A stretch of 41,053 bases of DNA from Candidatus Delongbacteria bacterium (GTDB lineage Bacteria > UBA4055): the NCBI GenBank assembly GCA_007124045.1, contig SLFX01000142.1, positions 1-41,053 of the forward strand, read 5' to 3'. Below are positions 30,203 through 40,293 of this stretch, one piece after another. The position numbers and the translations under genes were made by a program. The notes beneath the pieces were generated by a model. It did no database searches, was not told the origin of the DNA, and saw only the letters and a program-made list of their open reading frames with translations. How positions within the stretch are numbered: position 1 is the stretch's first letter; every line of letters starts with the position of its first letter.

Positions 30203-31789
30203 TTAGTTAATATTTTTCTGATTCTGAGCTACCGGAACCTTAATTATAAAAGTCGTTCCGGCTCCGACTTCGGATTCAATTGTTATTTCAGCCCCGTATG
30301 GTCTCAAAAGTGTTCTTACGCTGTCAAGTCCTATTCCGGTTCCTGTGGGTTCATCGCCCCTTGCATCTTTAAACTTTGGTTTAGTAGTAAAAAAAGGTTC
30401 AAAAATTTTAGATCTTATTTTATCAGGTATCCCTTTACCTGTATCCGCGATACTTATCTCTATTGATCCTTCTGAATATGAAACGGATATATTCATTTTT
30501 CTTATATCTGAGTCCCACATGGAATCAATTGCGTTTTTTAATATGTTCACGAAAACCTGTGAGAAGTCTGAATACAAACCGTATATTAGAGGGACATCTT
30601 TTTGAATACTTATCTTTTTTTCCACTTTGTTTTTGAAGAACTGATTGGACAGGAGGAATTCAAGCTCCTGTTCCATTACAAGTCCGAGATTAAGAGTTTC
30701 CCTGGTCAATGACTGCTGATCCCTTGCTTTCGACATCAAATTTTTGATTATTCCTGAAAGCTTACTTACTGACTGGTCTATAAGCTCAAAAAACTTCATT
30801 ATATCATCAATGCTTTGTAGTATGCTTTTATCGCCCCCATATTTTTCAGAAAGTAATTCCCTGAATTTTATAAGCCTGGAATGCTGGAGCTGAGCACTGC
30901 TTTTTATTCCCGTCAGTGGAGTACTCATATTATGGGCAACACCCTGTAGCATCATGCCAAATTCCGCGAGCCGGGACTGATTTTGTACCTGAAGAGCAAA
31001 AGATTTATTTTCTGACTCCAGTTTCTTCTGTTCTCTCATGTCTCTACCTATACCGAGGCTGCCAATGACATTACCGTTGTGAACAAGATTTGATATCGAA
31101 AGATGTATGGGTATCTCTTCGCCGTTCTTAGCCATGTAAAGCACTTCTCCGGAAAACTTACCATCTTTATCCAGAGACTTAAAAAGCGCTTTTATATTAT
31201 CCTCCTGCTCCTTGTTTTTTACAAGAAAATCTGCTATATGCCTTCCTTTCATTTCATCTGAACTGTATCCGAGTATAGTTCTCAGAGATGAGTTCACGCT
31301 GTTTATTCTTGCCTTTTTATCTGTTGCATATATAGTGTACAGTTCTGTCAGGGAGTTATAAATAGACATAAAAAGAGAGTTTACTTCCGAATCTTCGGAC
31401 CTGGTACTGAAAGGACTGAACTTTATAAATAATCCGACTATGTTGTTTCCTTCATCAAGAACCGGATTCAGTTTAACAGATACCGTTACAGCTCTGCCTT
31501 TGTAGTCACTAAGGTCTAATCTTACAAGTCCCTCTTTGAATTTTTTAGCAAGAGCGTTTCTTACAATATTCTGAAACTTTACCTTGTCTCTTTCATGAAC
31601 AGAATCAATTATATTGTTCCCGAAAAGTAATTTTCTCTGGCTGTTCATAAGTTTACAGAATTTCAGATTACAGTCCACAATTTTAAAATAGCTGTTGATC
31701 TCCACAAAATAATCTTGTGCAATATCAATATAATCCTGAACTACAGAACCTTTTCTCAGATATAATTCTTTAAGTTCAATCATCGTCAC
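30203..31789 (-). CDS. Soluble PAS-PAS sensor histidine kinase
   Basis: PAS ([16 protein letters not shown]...[17 protein letters not shown]), H-box [14 protein letters not shown]-box [11 protein letters not shown]-boxes [10 protein letters not shown] and GTGIGLDSV. No TM helix seen. Confidence 0.93.
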   Translation of the reverse strand: MTMIELKELYLRKGSVVQDYIDIAQDYFVEINSYFKIVDCNLKFCKLMNSQRKLLFGNNIIDSVHERDKVKFQNIVRNALAKKFKEGLVRLDLSDYKGRAVTVSVKLNPVLDEGNNIVGLFIKFSPFSTRSEDSEVNSLFMSIYNSLTELYTIYATDKKARINSVNSSLRTILGYSSDEMKGRHIADFLVKNKEQEDNIKALFKSLDKDGKFSGEVLYMAKNGEEIPIHLSISNLVHNGNVIGSLGIGRDMREQKKLESENKSFALQVQNQSRLAEFGMMLQGVAHNMSTPLTGIKSSAQLQHSRLIKFRELLSEKYGGDKSILQSIDDIMKFFELIDQSVSKLSGIIKNLMSKARDQQSLTRETLNLGLVMEQELEFLLSNQFFKNKVEKKISIQKDVPLIYGLYSDFSQVFVNILKNAIDSMWDSDIRKMNISVSYSEGSIEISIADTGKGIPDKIRSKIFEPFFTTKPKFKDARGDEPTGTGIGLDSVRTLLRPYGAEITIESEVGAGTTFIIKVPVAQNQKNIN

Positions 31790-31796
31790 TCCTGTT

Positions 31797-33305
31797 CTAT
31801 ATTAAAGCTCTTCCCGTCATTTCAGGAGGTAGTTTCAAACCCATTATTTTTAAAACAGTTGGTGCAATAGAGGCCAGATTACCGTCTGAGATATCGTAGC
31901 CTTCCTTCAAGATCATAAAAGGCACCCTGTTCTTTGTGTGAGCAGTAAAAGGTACATTATTTTCCATCATTGATTCTGCGTTCCCGTGGTCTGCAGTTAT
32001 TATCATAGTATATCCGCTTTTTAAGGATTCTTCATACAGCCGGCCTACGCATTCGTCAACAGTCTCAACTGCTTTCACCGCAGCATCAAATATTCCGGTA
32101 TGCCCCACCATATCACAATTTGCCAGATTCAAAACCAAAAGATCATATATCTGTTCCGACATTTTTTTGCAGGTCGTTCCGGTCACTTCAAAGGCTGACA
32201 TTTCCGGTTTGAGATCATATGTTGACACCTTGGGAGAAGGAATAAGTATTCTGTCTTCTCCGGGAAAGGACATTTCATTTCCGCCGTTAAAAAAAAATGT
32301 AACATGAGCATATTTTTCTGTTTCAGCTATCCTGAGCTGCTTTAATCCGTTTTTTGATATCTCCTCGCCGAGAATGTTTTCCAGATGCTGTTTGGGGGAT
32401 ATTACACTGAAATCAAAATCTTCCCTGTATTCTGTCATAGTGAGGAAGTCCAAATCAAGTTCCGGAGTTTCGAAAGGAAGTTTTTCAAGAGAGTTCAGAG
32501 CTATTGAAAGTTCCCTTGCTCTGTCGGCGCGAAAATTAAAAAAAACAACTGAGTCTCTTTTTTTGATCGTAGCTAAAGAAGTGCCGTTCTTAACAACCTG
32601 CTGAGGAAAAATAAACTCATCGGTCACACCCGAAGCATAGGATTTTTCGATTATTTCTGCCGCACTTATGCTCGACGCATTTTTATTCTGTACCGTCAGG
32701 CAGTCATACGCTTTTTTTAGCCTTTCCCATCTTTTATCACGATCCATCGCATAATACCTGCCGGAAACTGAGGCTATCTGCGCACCATAAGAATCGGCGA
32801 AACCCTCCAATGACTTCAGGAAACCCGCCCCGCTTTGCGGAGGAGTATCCCTGCCGTCGGTAAAAACATGGATGTATATTTTTTTCAGTCCCGCCTCTGA
32901 TGCCGAGCGGATAAGCTCATAAAGGTGGGGAAGTGAAGAGTGTACATCTCCATCCGATACCAAACCCATCAAATGCAGGGAAGATCCTTTTTCTGCTGTT
33001 TTTTTATATAGATCCGCCAATGCGGGATTATTGCCGAATTCACCGTCCCCGATCATTTTGTTTATACGGCCGATGTCCTGAAACACTATCCTGCCGGCAC
33101 CGATGTTCAGATGCCCTACTTCACTATTACCCATTGTTCCCTCGGGTAATCCGACTTCATAACCTGAACATACAAGTTCTGAAAACGAGAATTTTCTGAG
33201 AAAACGGGATATATTAGGCTTAGAGGCCTTTGCGACAGCATTATATTCAAAATCTCTACCGTTTCCGTAGCCGTCAAGAATGCATAATAAAACTCTTTCT
33301 TTCAT
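31797..33305 (-). CDS. gpmI: 2,3-bisphosphoglycerate-independent phosphoglycerate mutase
   Basis: VLLCILDGYGNG, GNSEVGHLNIGAGR, FTDGRDTPP, FNFRADRARE, NCDMVGHTG, TADHGNAE. ATG at 33305 chosen over 33320. Confidence 0.96.
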   Translation of the reverse strand: MKERVLLCILDGYGNGRDFEYNAVAKASKPNISRFLRKFSFSELVCSGYEVGLPEGTMGNSEVGHLNIGAGRIVFQDIGRINKMIGDGEFGNNPALADLYKKTAEKGSSLHLMGLVSDGDVHSSLPHLYELIRSASEAGLKKIYIHVFTDGRDTPPQSGAGFLKSLEGFADSYGAQIASVSGRYYAMDRDKRWERLKKAYDCLTVQNKNASSISAAEIIEKSYASGVTDEFIFPQQVVKNGTSLATIKKRDSVVFFNFRADRARELSIALNSLEKLPFETPELDLDFLTMTEYREDFDFSVISPKQHLENILGEEISKNGLKQLRIAETEKYAHVTFFFNGGNEMSFPGEDRILIPSPKVSTYDLKPEMSAFEVTGTTCKKMSEQIYDLLVLNLANCDMVGHTGIFDAAVKAVETVDECVGRLYEESLKSGYTMIITADHGNAESMMENNVPFTAHTKNRVPFMILKEGYDISDGNLASIAPTVLKIMGLKLPPEMTGRALI

Positions 33306-33309
33306 CGTG

Positions 33310-34086
33310 CTAATACCCAAAGTAGATAGTTGCCCTATAGATCAGTCCGGAAATATCAAGATCCGGAACATTCCTTACCGACTCGAAACCGTAGTTTATT
33401 TCACTCTTGTCGGAAAACATACCGTAAATGTAACCGACTGATGCTCCGGCAGCAACTCGGGGTGACGCAAAAAACCTTACACCGTTCTCGGCCTCAAAAA
33501 CATAGACCCCTGTAGTGTATTTCACAGATCTGTTATACCTGCTCAACAATCCGCTGCCAGGATCAAAAGAATCCCACATCTCTTCAAATGTCTGGTCGCC
33601 GTAATCCTGACTTATGATGATACTGGGTCTTCCGTAAGAAGCTCCGAAAGCTCCGAAAAATTCTAATTTTCCCGCCAGTACCTTTCTGTAGCTGAGTGAC
33701 AGACCGAATCTCGAAAAAGCAGATTCTACTGATCTGTCAAGTTTGATATCGTTTTCAACACAACAATACTGATATTCGACAGTCCCTATTTTTCTTTGTA
33801 CCTGTCCGCCCCTGAGATACTTTATTCCTATTCCCAATGCGGGGTTAAAAAAACCGTGAAGTTCAAAGCCGTAAGATAAATAATTTTTATCCGCCTCATC
33901 GAGACCGAACGATTTAAGATATCCACTCAAATCATACATAAAAGAAGGAGAATAAGTTGAAAAAACGCTAATATAACCGTTTTTAAAGCCTGCAGACTGA
34001 CCTCTTCCTGCCGGCAAAGGTCGCGAGTTGGATTGAACCGGAAACATAAGCATGAAAACTATTAATGAATAAAATCTTATGGTCAT
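33310..34086 (-). CDS. Predicted outer-membrane beta-barrel protein
   Basis: N-terminal hydrophobic signal, alternating aromatic beta strands, terminal ATIYFGY. Confidence 0.55.
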   Translation of the reverse strand: MTIRFYSLIVFMLMFPVQSNSRPLPAGRGQSAGFKNGYISVFSTYSPSFMYDLSGYLKSFGLDEADKNYLSYGFELHGFFNPALGIGIKYLRGGQVQRKIGTVEYQYCCVENDIKLDRSVESAFSRFGLSLSYRKVLAGKLEFFGAFGASYGRPSIIISQDYGDQTFEEMWDSFDPGSGLLSRYNRSVKYTTGVYVFEAENGVRFFASPRVAAGASVGYIYGMFSDKSEINYGFESVRNVPDLDISGLIYRATIYFGY

Positions 34087-34115
34087 TTTCGTTACCGCCT
34101 TTTAATTCAGACCTC

Positions 34116-34144
34116 ATTATAAATGATTTTGAAATAATTATCAA
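34116..34144 (-). promoter_or_regulatory. Sigma70-type promoter TTGATA-N17-TATAAT for the nine-gene minus-strand run
   Basis: Plus-strand ATTATA 34116-34121, 17-nt spacer, TATCAA 34139-34144. Confidence 0.6.
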
Positions 34145-34166
34145 CAAAATTTCTGTCTTTTTTATA

Positions 34167-34196
34167 TTGATTTATCATTCACTTTTGTCTTATATT
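34167..34196 (+). promoter_or_regulatory. Candidate promoter TTGATT-N18-TATATT for the SPOR lipoprotein
   Basis: TTGATT 34167-34172, spacer 18, TATATT 34191-34196. Confidence 0.45.
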
Positions 34197-34251
34197 TACA
34201 AGTGTGATGTATTATTCGTTGCACATACAGGATAATTAAACGGAGGTTGGC

Positions 34252-35217
34252 ATGCTTAAAACAGCAGTGGCAGCATTATTAACCCTATTAACATCTCTGG
34301 TTTTTCTGTCATGCGCCCCCGGTGCAGGGGTGGCTGAGAGCAGATTTGCGCCGGATGACCCGACACACAAAATAGTTCGGGAAGAAGATCTTTCCAGAAG
34401 AGAAATGATAGACGGATACAGGATAAGGGTGGCCGCTGTGGACACCGAAAGAGAAGCTCTTGAAATAGAAAAGCAGGTAGCTGAAGCTATTCAGGAACCT
34501 ATCTACATTGAGTTCATTGTCGATAAATATATGGTGTACGCCGGTGATTGCCAGGACAGAGATGAAGCAAACGAACTTCGGGATAAAATTTCTGCAATGG
34601 GGTTTCAAAGAGTTTATTCTGTACCGAGAAAGGTTTTCAGAAAAACCGAACCACCAAAGATAGTCTCACCGGTCTCCTCTGCACCCAGAACTGCACCGGA
34701 GGCAACTCAGGATATAAATGAACGCTTTGATCAGCTTATCGGTTACCGTGTCCAGATATTTGCAGCCCGCGATAAAAGTAATGCCGAAAGAGTGCGTTCG
34801 TCGGCGATGAGAGACATTCGCGAAAGAATATATGTAGTACTTGCCGATGACAATCTTTATAAAGTGCAGGTCGGTGACTATTTGGCAAGAATAGATGCAG
34901 AAAAGATGCGTGATAAGCTGAGATTGAACCCCAACTATTCCGATGCATTTATCCAGAATACATTTATTTTTCATGAATCTGCTCAGGACACCGGTCGTTT
35001 TTATATTCAGGTAGGTGCTTTTTCGACCAGGCAGTCAGCAGAAGACTTTATAAGTACAAGTCTTAATCCGCGCGGACACAGCAATACATTGATCCATTTT
35101 GATGATAACACGCACAAGGTCCTCGTGGGGGGGTATTCTACAGAAACCGAAGCTTCGTCTGTAAGAGAAACTCTGAAGAACAGCGGCTTTGAGGGTGCCT
35201 GGATAATAAGAAAATAA
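34252..35217 (+). CDS. Lipoprotein with three tandem SPOR-like repeats
   Basis: Lipobox LVFLSC; YRIRVAAVDTEREAL..., YRVQIFAARDKSNAERV...YKVQVGDY, FYIQVGAFSTRQSAEDF...HKVLVGGYSTETEA. Confidence 0.8.
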   Translation: MLKTAVAALLTLLTSLVFLSCAPGAGVAESRFAPDDPTHKIVREEDLSRREMIDGYRIRVAAVDTEREALEIEKQVAEAIQEPIYIEFIVDKYMVYAGDCQDRDEANELRDKISAMGFQRVYSVPRKVFRKTEPPKIVSPVSSAPRTAPEATQDINERFDQLIGYRVQIFAARDKSNAERVRSSAMRDIRERIYVVLADDNLYKVQVGDYLARIDAEKMRDKLRLNPNYSDAFIQNTFIFHESAQDTGRFYIQVGAFSTRQSAEDFISTSLNPRGHSNTLIHFDDNTHKVLVGGYSTETEASSVRETLKNSGFEGAWIIRK

Positions 35218-35277
35218 GATGTTGCTGATATATACTCATTGCCATGATACTGTGTTGAAAAAATCTTGGAAATTTTT

Positions 35278-37119
35278 ATGAATCTTCGTTATTTGTGCTT
35301 TGTCCTGCTTTTGCCTATGCTTATTGTCCCGGGTATAGTTTTTGACCCTGAAACAAGTATAGCGATATCGACAGTTTTTGAAAGAGATGATTATGTTCCG
35401 GGTGAAGAATTTAAAATGATAATTTCCCTTTCTGTTCCGGGGGGTTATCATATTACCGGTGGAGAGCTGTTTTATTTTGATACAGAAAACTTTCCTGAAC
35501 TCAATTCTGAAGCAATTCTGCTTTCAGGACAAATGCTGTACAGAGATGAGACTGTTTTCGCTGGAGATGTCTTATATGTTTTTGAAGGCATCTTTCCGGA
35601 AGAAAAGGACCGGAGTATTTATTTAGGTTATCAGATATGCAACGAGATAGAGGATTTCTGTTACATCCCTGTTAATAGAATCGTTAACGTCGATTTCAAC
35701 AATATTGATGCCTCAATGTTCGCTTACAGCGTTTTACAAACTGTAGTTGATACCGGCAGCGGAAATATAGAGGGTGATTATTTCACATTTGAAGAAAAAC
35801 TTGCCGGCATGTTCAGAGGCAGATCATCATGGTCATTGATAGTTTTTATCCTGGCTTTTATCGGAGGTTTTCTGACAAGTCTCACACCCTGTGTCTATCC
35901 AATAATTCCTGTAGTCATAAGTTATATGGGAGCAAAATCTGATAATAAAAAAAGTGCGGGGTTTTTTCTTTCTCTGTTTTTCGTTTCAGGACTGGCTTTA
36001 ACTTATACCACCATCGGCCTTCTGGCTTCTTTTTTCAGCGGTGTCTTCGGTATAGGTGATTTTGCAGCCCATCCTGTGATCAGAATCTTTATTGCGTTAG
36101 TTTTTACTATACTCGCTTTGAGCATGTTCGGTTTCTGGGATATGACATTTCTATCATCAGAAAATCAGACGGGTCTTATGAATAAGGGCAAAAAAAAGAA
36201 AGGTATCGCAGGGGCATTATTTATTGGAATGGTTAGCGGACTGATAGCGGCTCCGTGCGTTGGTCCGGTACTGGCAGTTCTTCTAATACATGTGGCTAAT
36301 GCCGGAGATGTCCTTTACGGCGGGCTCCTGTTCCTCACTTTCTCATTGGGTATGGGTATTCTTTTTATTGTTATTGGTACTTTTTCCGGTGCTGTTTCCG
36401 CACTGCCCGGTTCAGGTGTATGGATGATAAAGGTTAAAAAGGTCTTCGGTATTCTGATGATGGCAGCTGCTGTATATTTTATCAAGCTTTCAATCCCGGA
36501 ACCACTTTATTTCGCTATTGTATCATTGCTTTTGTTTATGCTTGCCGGTTTTCTTGGCGCATTTTCAGGATTTAATAATAAGAATGCCGGCATTGCGGAT
36601 TATCTTGGTAAATCTTCCGGACTTCTGGTCTTGACGGCTGCATTTATTTTTTCGGTAAAGACAGTTTCTGTGTTTACAGACATTCCTTTTTCAAGCAGTG
36701 TTTATGTAAATCCTGTACATAAAACAGAGGGCGTTGAATTTATAAAAACCGATAATGATATGTCAATAATTGAAAAAGCTGTAGAAAAAGCGCATGAATC
36801 AGATAAGATGATCTTGGTTGACCTTTGGGCAGAATGGTGCAAGAATTGCATTGAGCTTGACAGAAGAACATGGTCCGACCCGAAAGTCTACAATTATATT
36901 AATGAACATTTTATTCCGGTAAAACTTGATTTTACAGATAACAGAAGCCCTTTCTCGCGAAAGTTTATTGATAAATACAAAGATTACGGTTCATCTAATC
37001 TGCCTCTGATACTTTTTCTGGATAAGGAAGGAAGAGTCGTTGATACGGTTGTAGGTTTTCTGAATGCCGAAAGAATGCTGAACAGATCGTCTAACATATA
37101 TGAAAAATACTCAAAATAA
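35278..37119 (+). CDS. dsbD: DsbD-type thiol:disulfide interchange protein with C-terminal thioredoxin domain
   Basis: FIGGFLTSLTPCVYPIIPVVISYMG, GLIAAPCVGPVLAVLL, C-term VDLWAEWCKNCIELDRRTWSD. Confidence 0.92.
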   Translation: MNLRYLCFVLLLPMLIVPGIVFDPETSIAISTVFERDDYVPGEEFKMIISLSVPGGYHITGGELFYFDTENFPELNSEAILLSGQMLYRDETVFAGDVLYVFEGIFPEEKDRSIYLGYQICNEIEDFCYIPVNRIVNVDFNNIDASMFAYSVLQTVVDTGSGNIEGDYFTFEEKLAGMFRGRSSWSLIVFILAFIGGFLTSLTPCVYPIIPVVISYMGAKSDNKKSAGFFLSLFFVSGLALTYTTIGLLASFFSGVFGIGDFAAHPVIRIFIALVFTILALSMFGFWDMTFLSSENQTGLMNKGKKKKGIAGALFIGMVSGLIAAPCVGPVLAVLLIHVANAGDVLYGGLLFLTFSLGMGILFIVIGTFSGAVSALPGSGVWMIKVKKVFGILMMAAAVYFIKLSIPEPLYFAIVSLLLFMLAGFLGAFSGFNNKNAGIADYLGKSSGLLVLTAAFIFSVKTVSVFTDIPFSSSVYVNPVHKTEGVEFIKTDNDMSIIEKAVEKAHESDKMILVDLWAEWCKNCIELDRRTWSDPKVYNYINEHFIPVKLDFTDNRSPFSRKFIDKYKDYGSSNLPLILFLDKEGRVVDTVVGFLNAERMLNRSSNIYEKYSK

Positions 37120-37128
37120 GGAGATATT

Positions 37129-37449
37129 ATGAGCAGTGCACTTAAAGTAACCGGTTCGACTTTTGAAAACGAGGTCATTGGATCCGATAAACTTACAATT
37201 GTGAAATTCGGAGCCGTCTGGTGCGGCCCCTGCAAAAAAATGGATCCCATTATTGATGAGATCGCATCGGACAATCCTGATGTAAAGATAACTGCTGTAG
37301 ATATAGATACGGACGGAGCAATAGCTTCTGAATACGGCATACTTTCCGTCCCAACAACACTCTTTTTCAAAGGCGGCAAGGTAATGTCATCTATTACCGG
37401 ACTTGTCCCGAAAGCAAAACTTCAGGAAGAAATTGAGCGGTTCAAATAA
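37129..37449 (+). CDS. trxA: Thioredoxin
   Basis: VKFGAVWCGPCKKMDPIIDEIA; cis-Pro SVPTTLFFKGG. Confidence 0.93.
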   Translation: MSSALKVTGSTFENEVIGSDKLTIVKFGAVWCGPCKKMDPIIDEIASDNPDVKITAVDIDTDGAIASEYGILSVPTTLFFKGGKVMSSITGLVPKAKLQEEIERFK

Positions 37450-37468
37450 TAGTATCCTGATTTGAGTA

Positions 37469-38020
37469 CTACTCTTTAAAGCTTTCGACTGTATAAACTT
37501 CAACGACAGGCTTGTTTTCAGTAAGATAATTTGCAGGCAATCCGGCTTTTATGCAAAGGTGTGCAAGAAATTCGTCCTGTTCAGGGAGTTGATCCCATAC
37601 CTGCGGAAGAAAAGTTGAATTACCCGAAGAACTTTGAATGTAAACTCCGTGACTGCCGGGAATGATTTTTGTTTTAAGATCAGAGTAATTGGTATATACG
37701 ATCTCCTTTCTGGCAGAAAGAACGGAAATTTCGATCCTGATCCTTTCTAATTCTGACTCTGAAACAGGGCGAAAACGCGGATCTTTAAAAGCTGCGTTCA
37801 GTGAATTATGGAACACATCGGAATAAAGAGGTCTGTATGCTTCCAAAGTTCCTATACACCCCCTAAGTTTACCGCCCGATTGTAAAGTAACGAATGATGC
37901 ACCATTTTTTATAAGATCTTCAGGCGGATTAACCGGAAGAGTTGCGGATCCTGTTCGTAAAAAATCTGTTATTGCTTCTCTCGAAAGAAACAACATATAT
38001 TTTCTTAAATCTTTGTCCAT
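37469..38020 (-). CDS. AMMECR1 domain protein (AmmeMemoRadiSam protein A-like)
   Basis: FVTLQSGGKLRGCIGTLEAYRPL; FKDPRFRPVSESELERIRIEISVLS; GVYIQSSSGNSTFLPQVWDQLP. Confidence 0.92.
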   Translation of the reverse strand: MDKDLRKYMLFLSREAITDFLRTGSATLPVNPPEDLIKNGASFVTLQSGGKLRGCIGTLEAYRPLYSDVFHNSLNAAFKDPRFRPVSESELERIRIEISVLSARKEIVYTNYSDLKTKIIPGSHGVYIQSSSGNSTFLPQVWDQLPEQDEFLAHLCIKAGLPANYLTENKPVVEVYTVESFKE

Positions 38021-38023
38021 ACA

Positions 38024-39655
38024 TCAATATCCCAAAATTTTCCGGTACCGTTTGTTATCTCTCAGTATTTCCGCCGCCCTGATTATCACATTATCTGTAC
38101 GATTAGATATCCTGTACCTTTCTTCGCTGCCCCATTTGAAAACAGAAAAATCTTTCTGAAGTTCTGTCCTGATGTCTTCTGTATGTTTATCGAACAATTC
38201 ATGAACACGCTGTTTCATCAGACCGGCGGCAGATCGAACATGTTGAACGATCTCATCATCATATCCGTTATCGTCAAAATATTTCAATAAACTGTCGGAA
38301 AGATACTCGCCCCTTGTTCTATACCCTGATCCAATATTATCAAGGTATTCTCTAAACTCATTCAGAATACGATCGTCAACTTCGCCGTCATATTCCCGAT
38401 CCTGATTAAGTTCCGTAAAATGATATAAGAAGTCCGTAAAATGATTATTCATACGCAAATATTGAATATACTCCGGAGTCCGTCGTGATTTGATTTCGAT
38501 ATCGGGTATAACACCCATTTCAGAAGCAACTTTTCTTTTATTAATAAGAGTATTAAAAAAAACTGTATCTTTTTCCGCCTTTAAATTTTTATCATCCTCA
38601 ATTATATCCTTCTGTATCTGTCGGCCACTGGGAGTATAATATCTTCTTACTGTCATTTTAAGATTTCTTCTGTCGTGATTTCCCACATCGAAAAGCTGCT
38701 GAACAAGTCCTTTTCCAAAAGTCTGTTCTCCAATAATAACCGCTCTGTCATGATCCTGTAATGCACCTGCAAATATTTCAGACGCCGAAGCACTTGATCC
38801 GTTGATAAGAACAACTAAAGGTATCTCAGTATCAAGAGGTGTCATGTATGTGGTATATTCATTGTCTATTGTTTCACCGCGACCGCGAGTGAAAACGACC
38901 AGACTTCCTCTCGGTAAAAAACCACTTGTCAGTCTGACAGCAGAATCGAGAAGCCCTCCCGGATTGAATCTCAGATCTACTATCATGGATGAGGCACCTT
39001 CTGATATGAGTTTCTCAAAATGTCTGACAAAATCGCTATAGCTGGTAGCCGTAAACTGAGTGAGCTTTATATAACCGATACCGTCATCCATCAATTCTGA
39101 ATAAGGAATGTTCCTGACATTAATATTTTCTCTGACAAGATTGAAATCAAGCGGTCTCTCAGACCCTATACGATTTATTTTGAGATTCACTCTGCTCCCT
39201 TTTTCACCCCTTAGATGAGTCGAGGCATCTCTCACTGTCATTCCTGATGTACTTTTTCCGTCAATAAATATTATCTGATCACCTGCTCTCAATCCTGCTC
39301 TGGAAGCGGGGGTGTCATCCATTGGGGAAATTACGGTGAGTGTTTTTTCCGGACCGCTGGTTCCGAGGAAAATGCCCAGTCCCCCGTATGTTCCCGTGGA
39401 AAGCTCATTGAAATGGTCAAGCTCTCTATCGCGAAGCAATACTGTGTAGGGATCTGTTGTAGAAAGCATTGCTCTGATACCTTCATTCATCATTTTCTCA
39501 ATATCTGCAGTATCAACATAATTTTCATTAAAAGTCATCATGACATCAAAAAAAAGTCTTATATTGTCGGAAAGTTCTCTGTAGTAGTCTGAAGTTTTTT
39601 CTGAGCTTTTCACGATGGTAACTGTCAATAATGTGAATAGGATAATTCTTTTCAT
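38024..39655 (-). CDS. S41 family C-terminal processing peptidase (CtpA/Prc) with PDZ
   Basis: DPYTVLL, PDZ ASRAGLRAGDQIIFIDG, DLRFNPGGLLDSAVRL, INGSSASASEIFAGALQDHDRAVIIGEQTFGKGLVQ. Confidence 0.94.
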   Translation of the reverse strand: MKRIILFTLLTVTIVKSSEKTSDYYRELSDNIRLFFDVMMTFNENYVDTADIEKMMNEGIRAMLSTTDPYTVLLRDRELDHFNELSTGTYGGLGIFLGTSGPEKTLTVISPMDDTPASRAGLRAGDQIIFIDGKSTSGMTVRDASTHLRGEKGSRVNLKINRIGSERPLDFNLVRENINVRNIPYSELMDDGIGYIKLTQFTATSYSDFVRHFEKLISEGASSMIVDLRFNPGGLLDSAVRLTSGFLPRGSLVVFTRGRGETIDNEYTTYMTPLDTEIPLVVLINGSSASASEIFAGALQDHDRAVIIGEQTFGKGLVQQLFDVGNHDRRNLKMTVRRYYTPSGRQIQKDIIEDDKNLKAEKDTVFFNTLINKRKVASEMGVIPDIEIKSRRTPEYIQYLRMNNHFTDFLYHFTELNQDREYDGEVDDRILNEFREYLDNIGSGYRTRGEYLSDSLLKYFDDNGYDDEIVQHVRSAAGLMKQRVHELFDKHTEDIRTELQKDFSVFKWGSEERYRISNRTDNVIIRAAEILRDNKRYRKILGY

Positions 39656-40275
39656 AATATATTTCTCTTTTTCATCTCAAATAATATACTTTTAAAAACA
39701 AGATCAGGCGTTAATGATCCGTCTATCAAACAGAACCGGTGCGGCTCTTTTTCGAGAATATTCATGAAACCCTCCCGGGTCTTTCTAAAAAATTCCTTTC
39801 CGGCTTTTTCCATTCTGTTCAGCTTTTCATTTCTTGATATCACCCTTGAATAAGCTTTCCCCGGTTCAACATCTATAAAAAAAGTAATATCAGGATAATA
39901 TTTTTTTTCGCAGGTCGCATATGAATTCAATAGATCAATAACCTGATGCCCAAGCTCCCTTCCATAACCCTGATATGCCATAGTAGAATCCACATACCTG
40001 TCGAGAATGACGGTTATACCTTTTTCGATAGCGGGAGCAATTCTTGAACGCACTATCTGAGCACGACTCGCGATATATAGAAGAAGTTCAGTTTCCGGAA
40101 AAACATGTTCTTTAGTATCATCAAGAAGAAGTTCCCTGATCTTTTCAGCAAAAAGGTCCCCTCCGGGTTCTCTGAAAACTTCGCATTTTATACATTTCGA
40201 ATCAAGATGAGATTTCAAAAGATTGATCTGGGTTGATTTGCCGGATCCGTCAAGACCTTCAAATGATATAAGCAT
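39652..40275 (-). CDS. tmk: dTMP kinase
   Basis: ISFEGLDGSGKSTQINLL (P-loop), FREPGG, DRYVDSTMAYQG. Confidence 0.96.
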   Translation of the reverse strand: MLISFEGLDGSGKSTQINLLKSHLDSKCIKCEVFREPGGDLFAEKIRELLLDDTKEHVFPETELLLYIASRAQIVRSRIAPAIEKGITVILDRYVDSTMAYQGYGRELGHQVIDLLNSYATCEKKYYPDITFFIDVEPGKAYSRVISRNEKLNRMEKAGKEFFRKTREGFMNILEKEPHRFCLIDGSLTPDLVFKSILFEMKKRNIL

Positions 40276-40293
40276 TATAGTTTTTTCCGGTTA

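Noticed and set aside
37445-37475. Hairpin TAGTA...TACTA between trxA and the AMMECR1 gene as bidirectional terminator
   Set aside because: Only a 5-bp AT-rich stem without a convincing T-tract.
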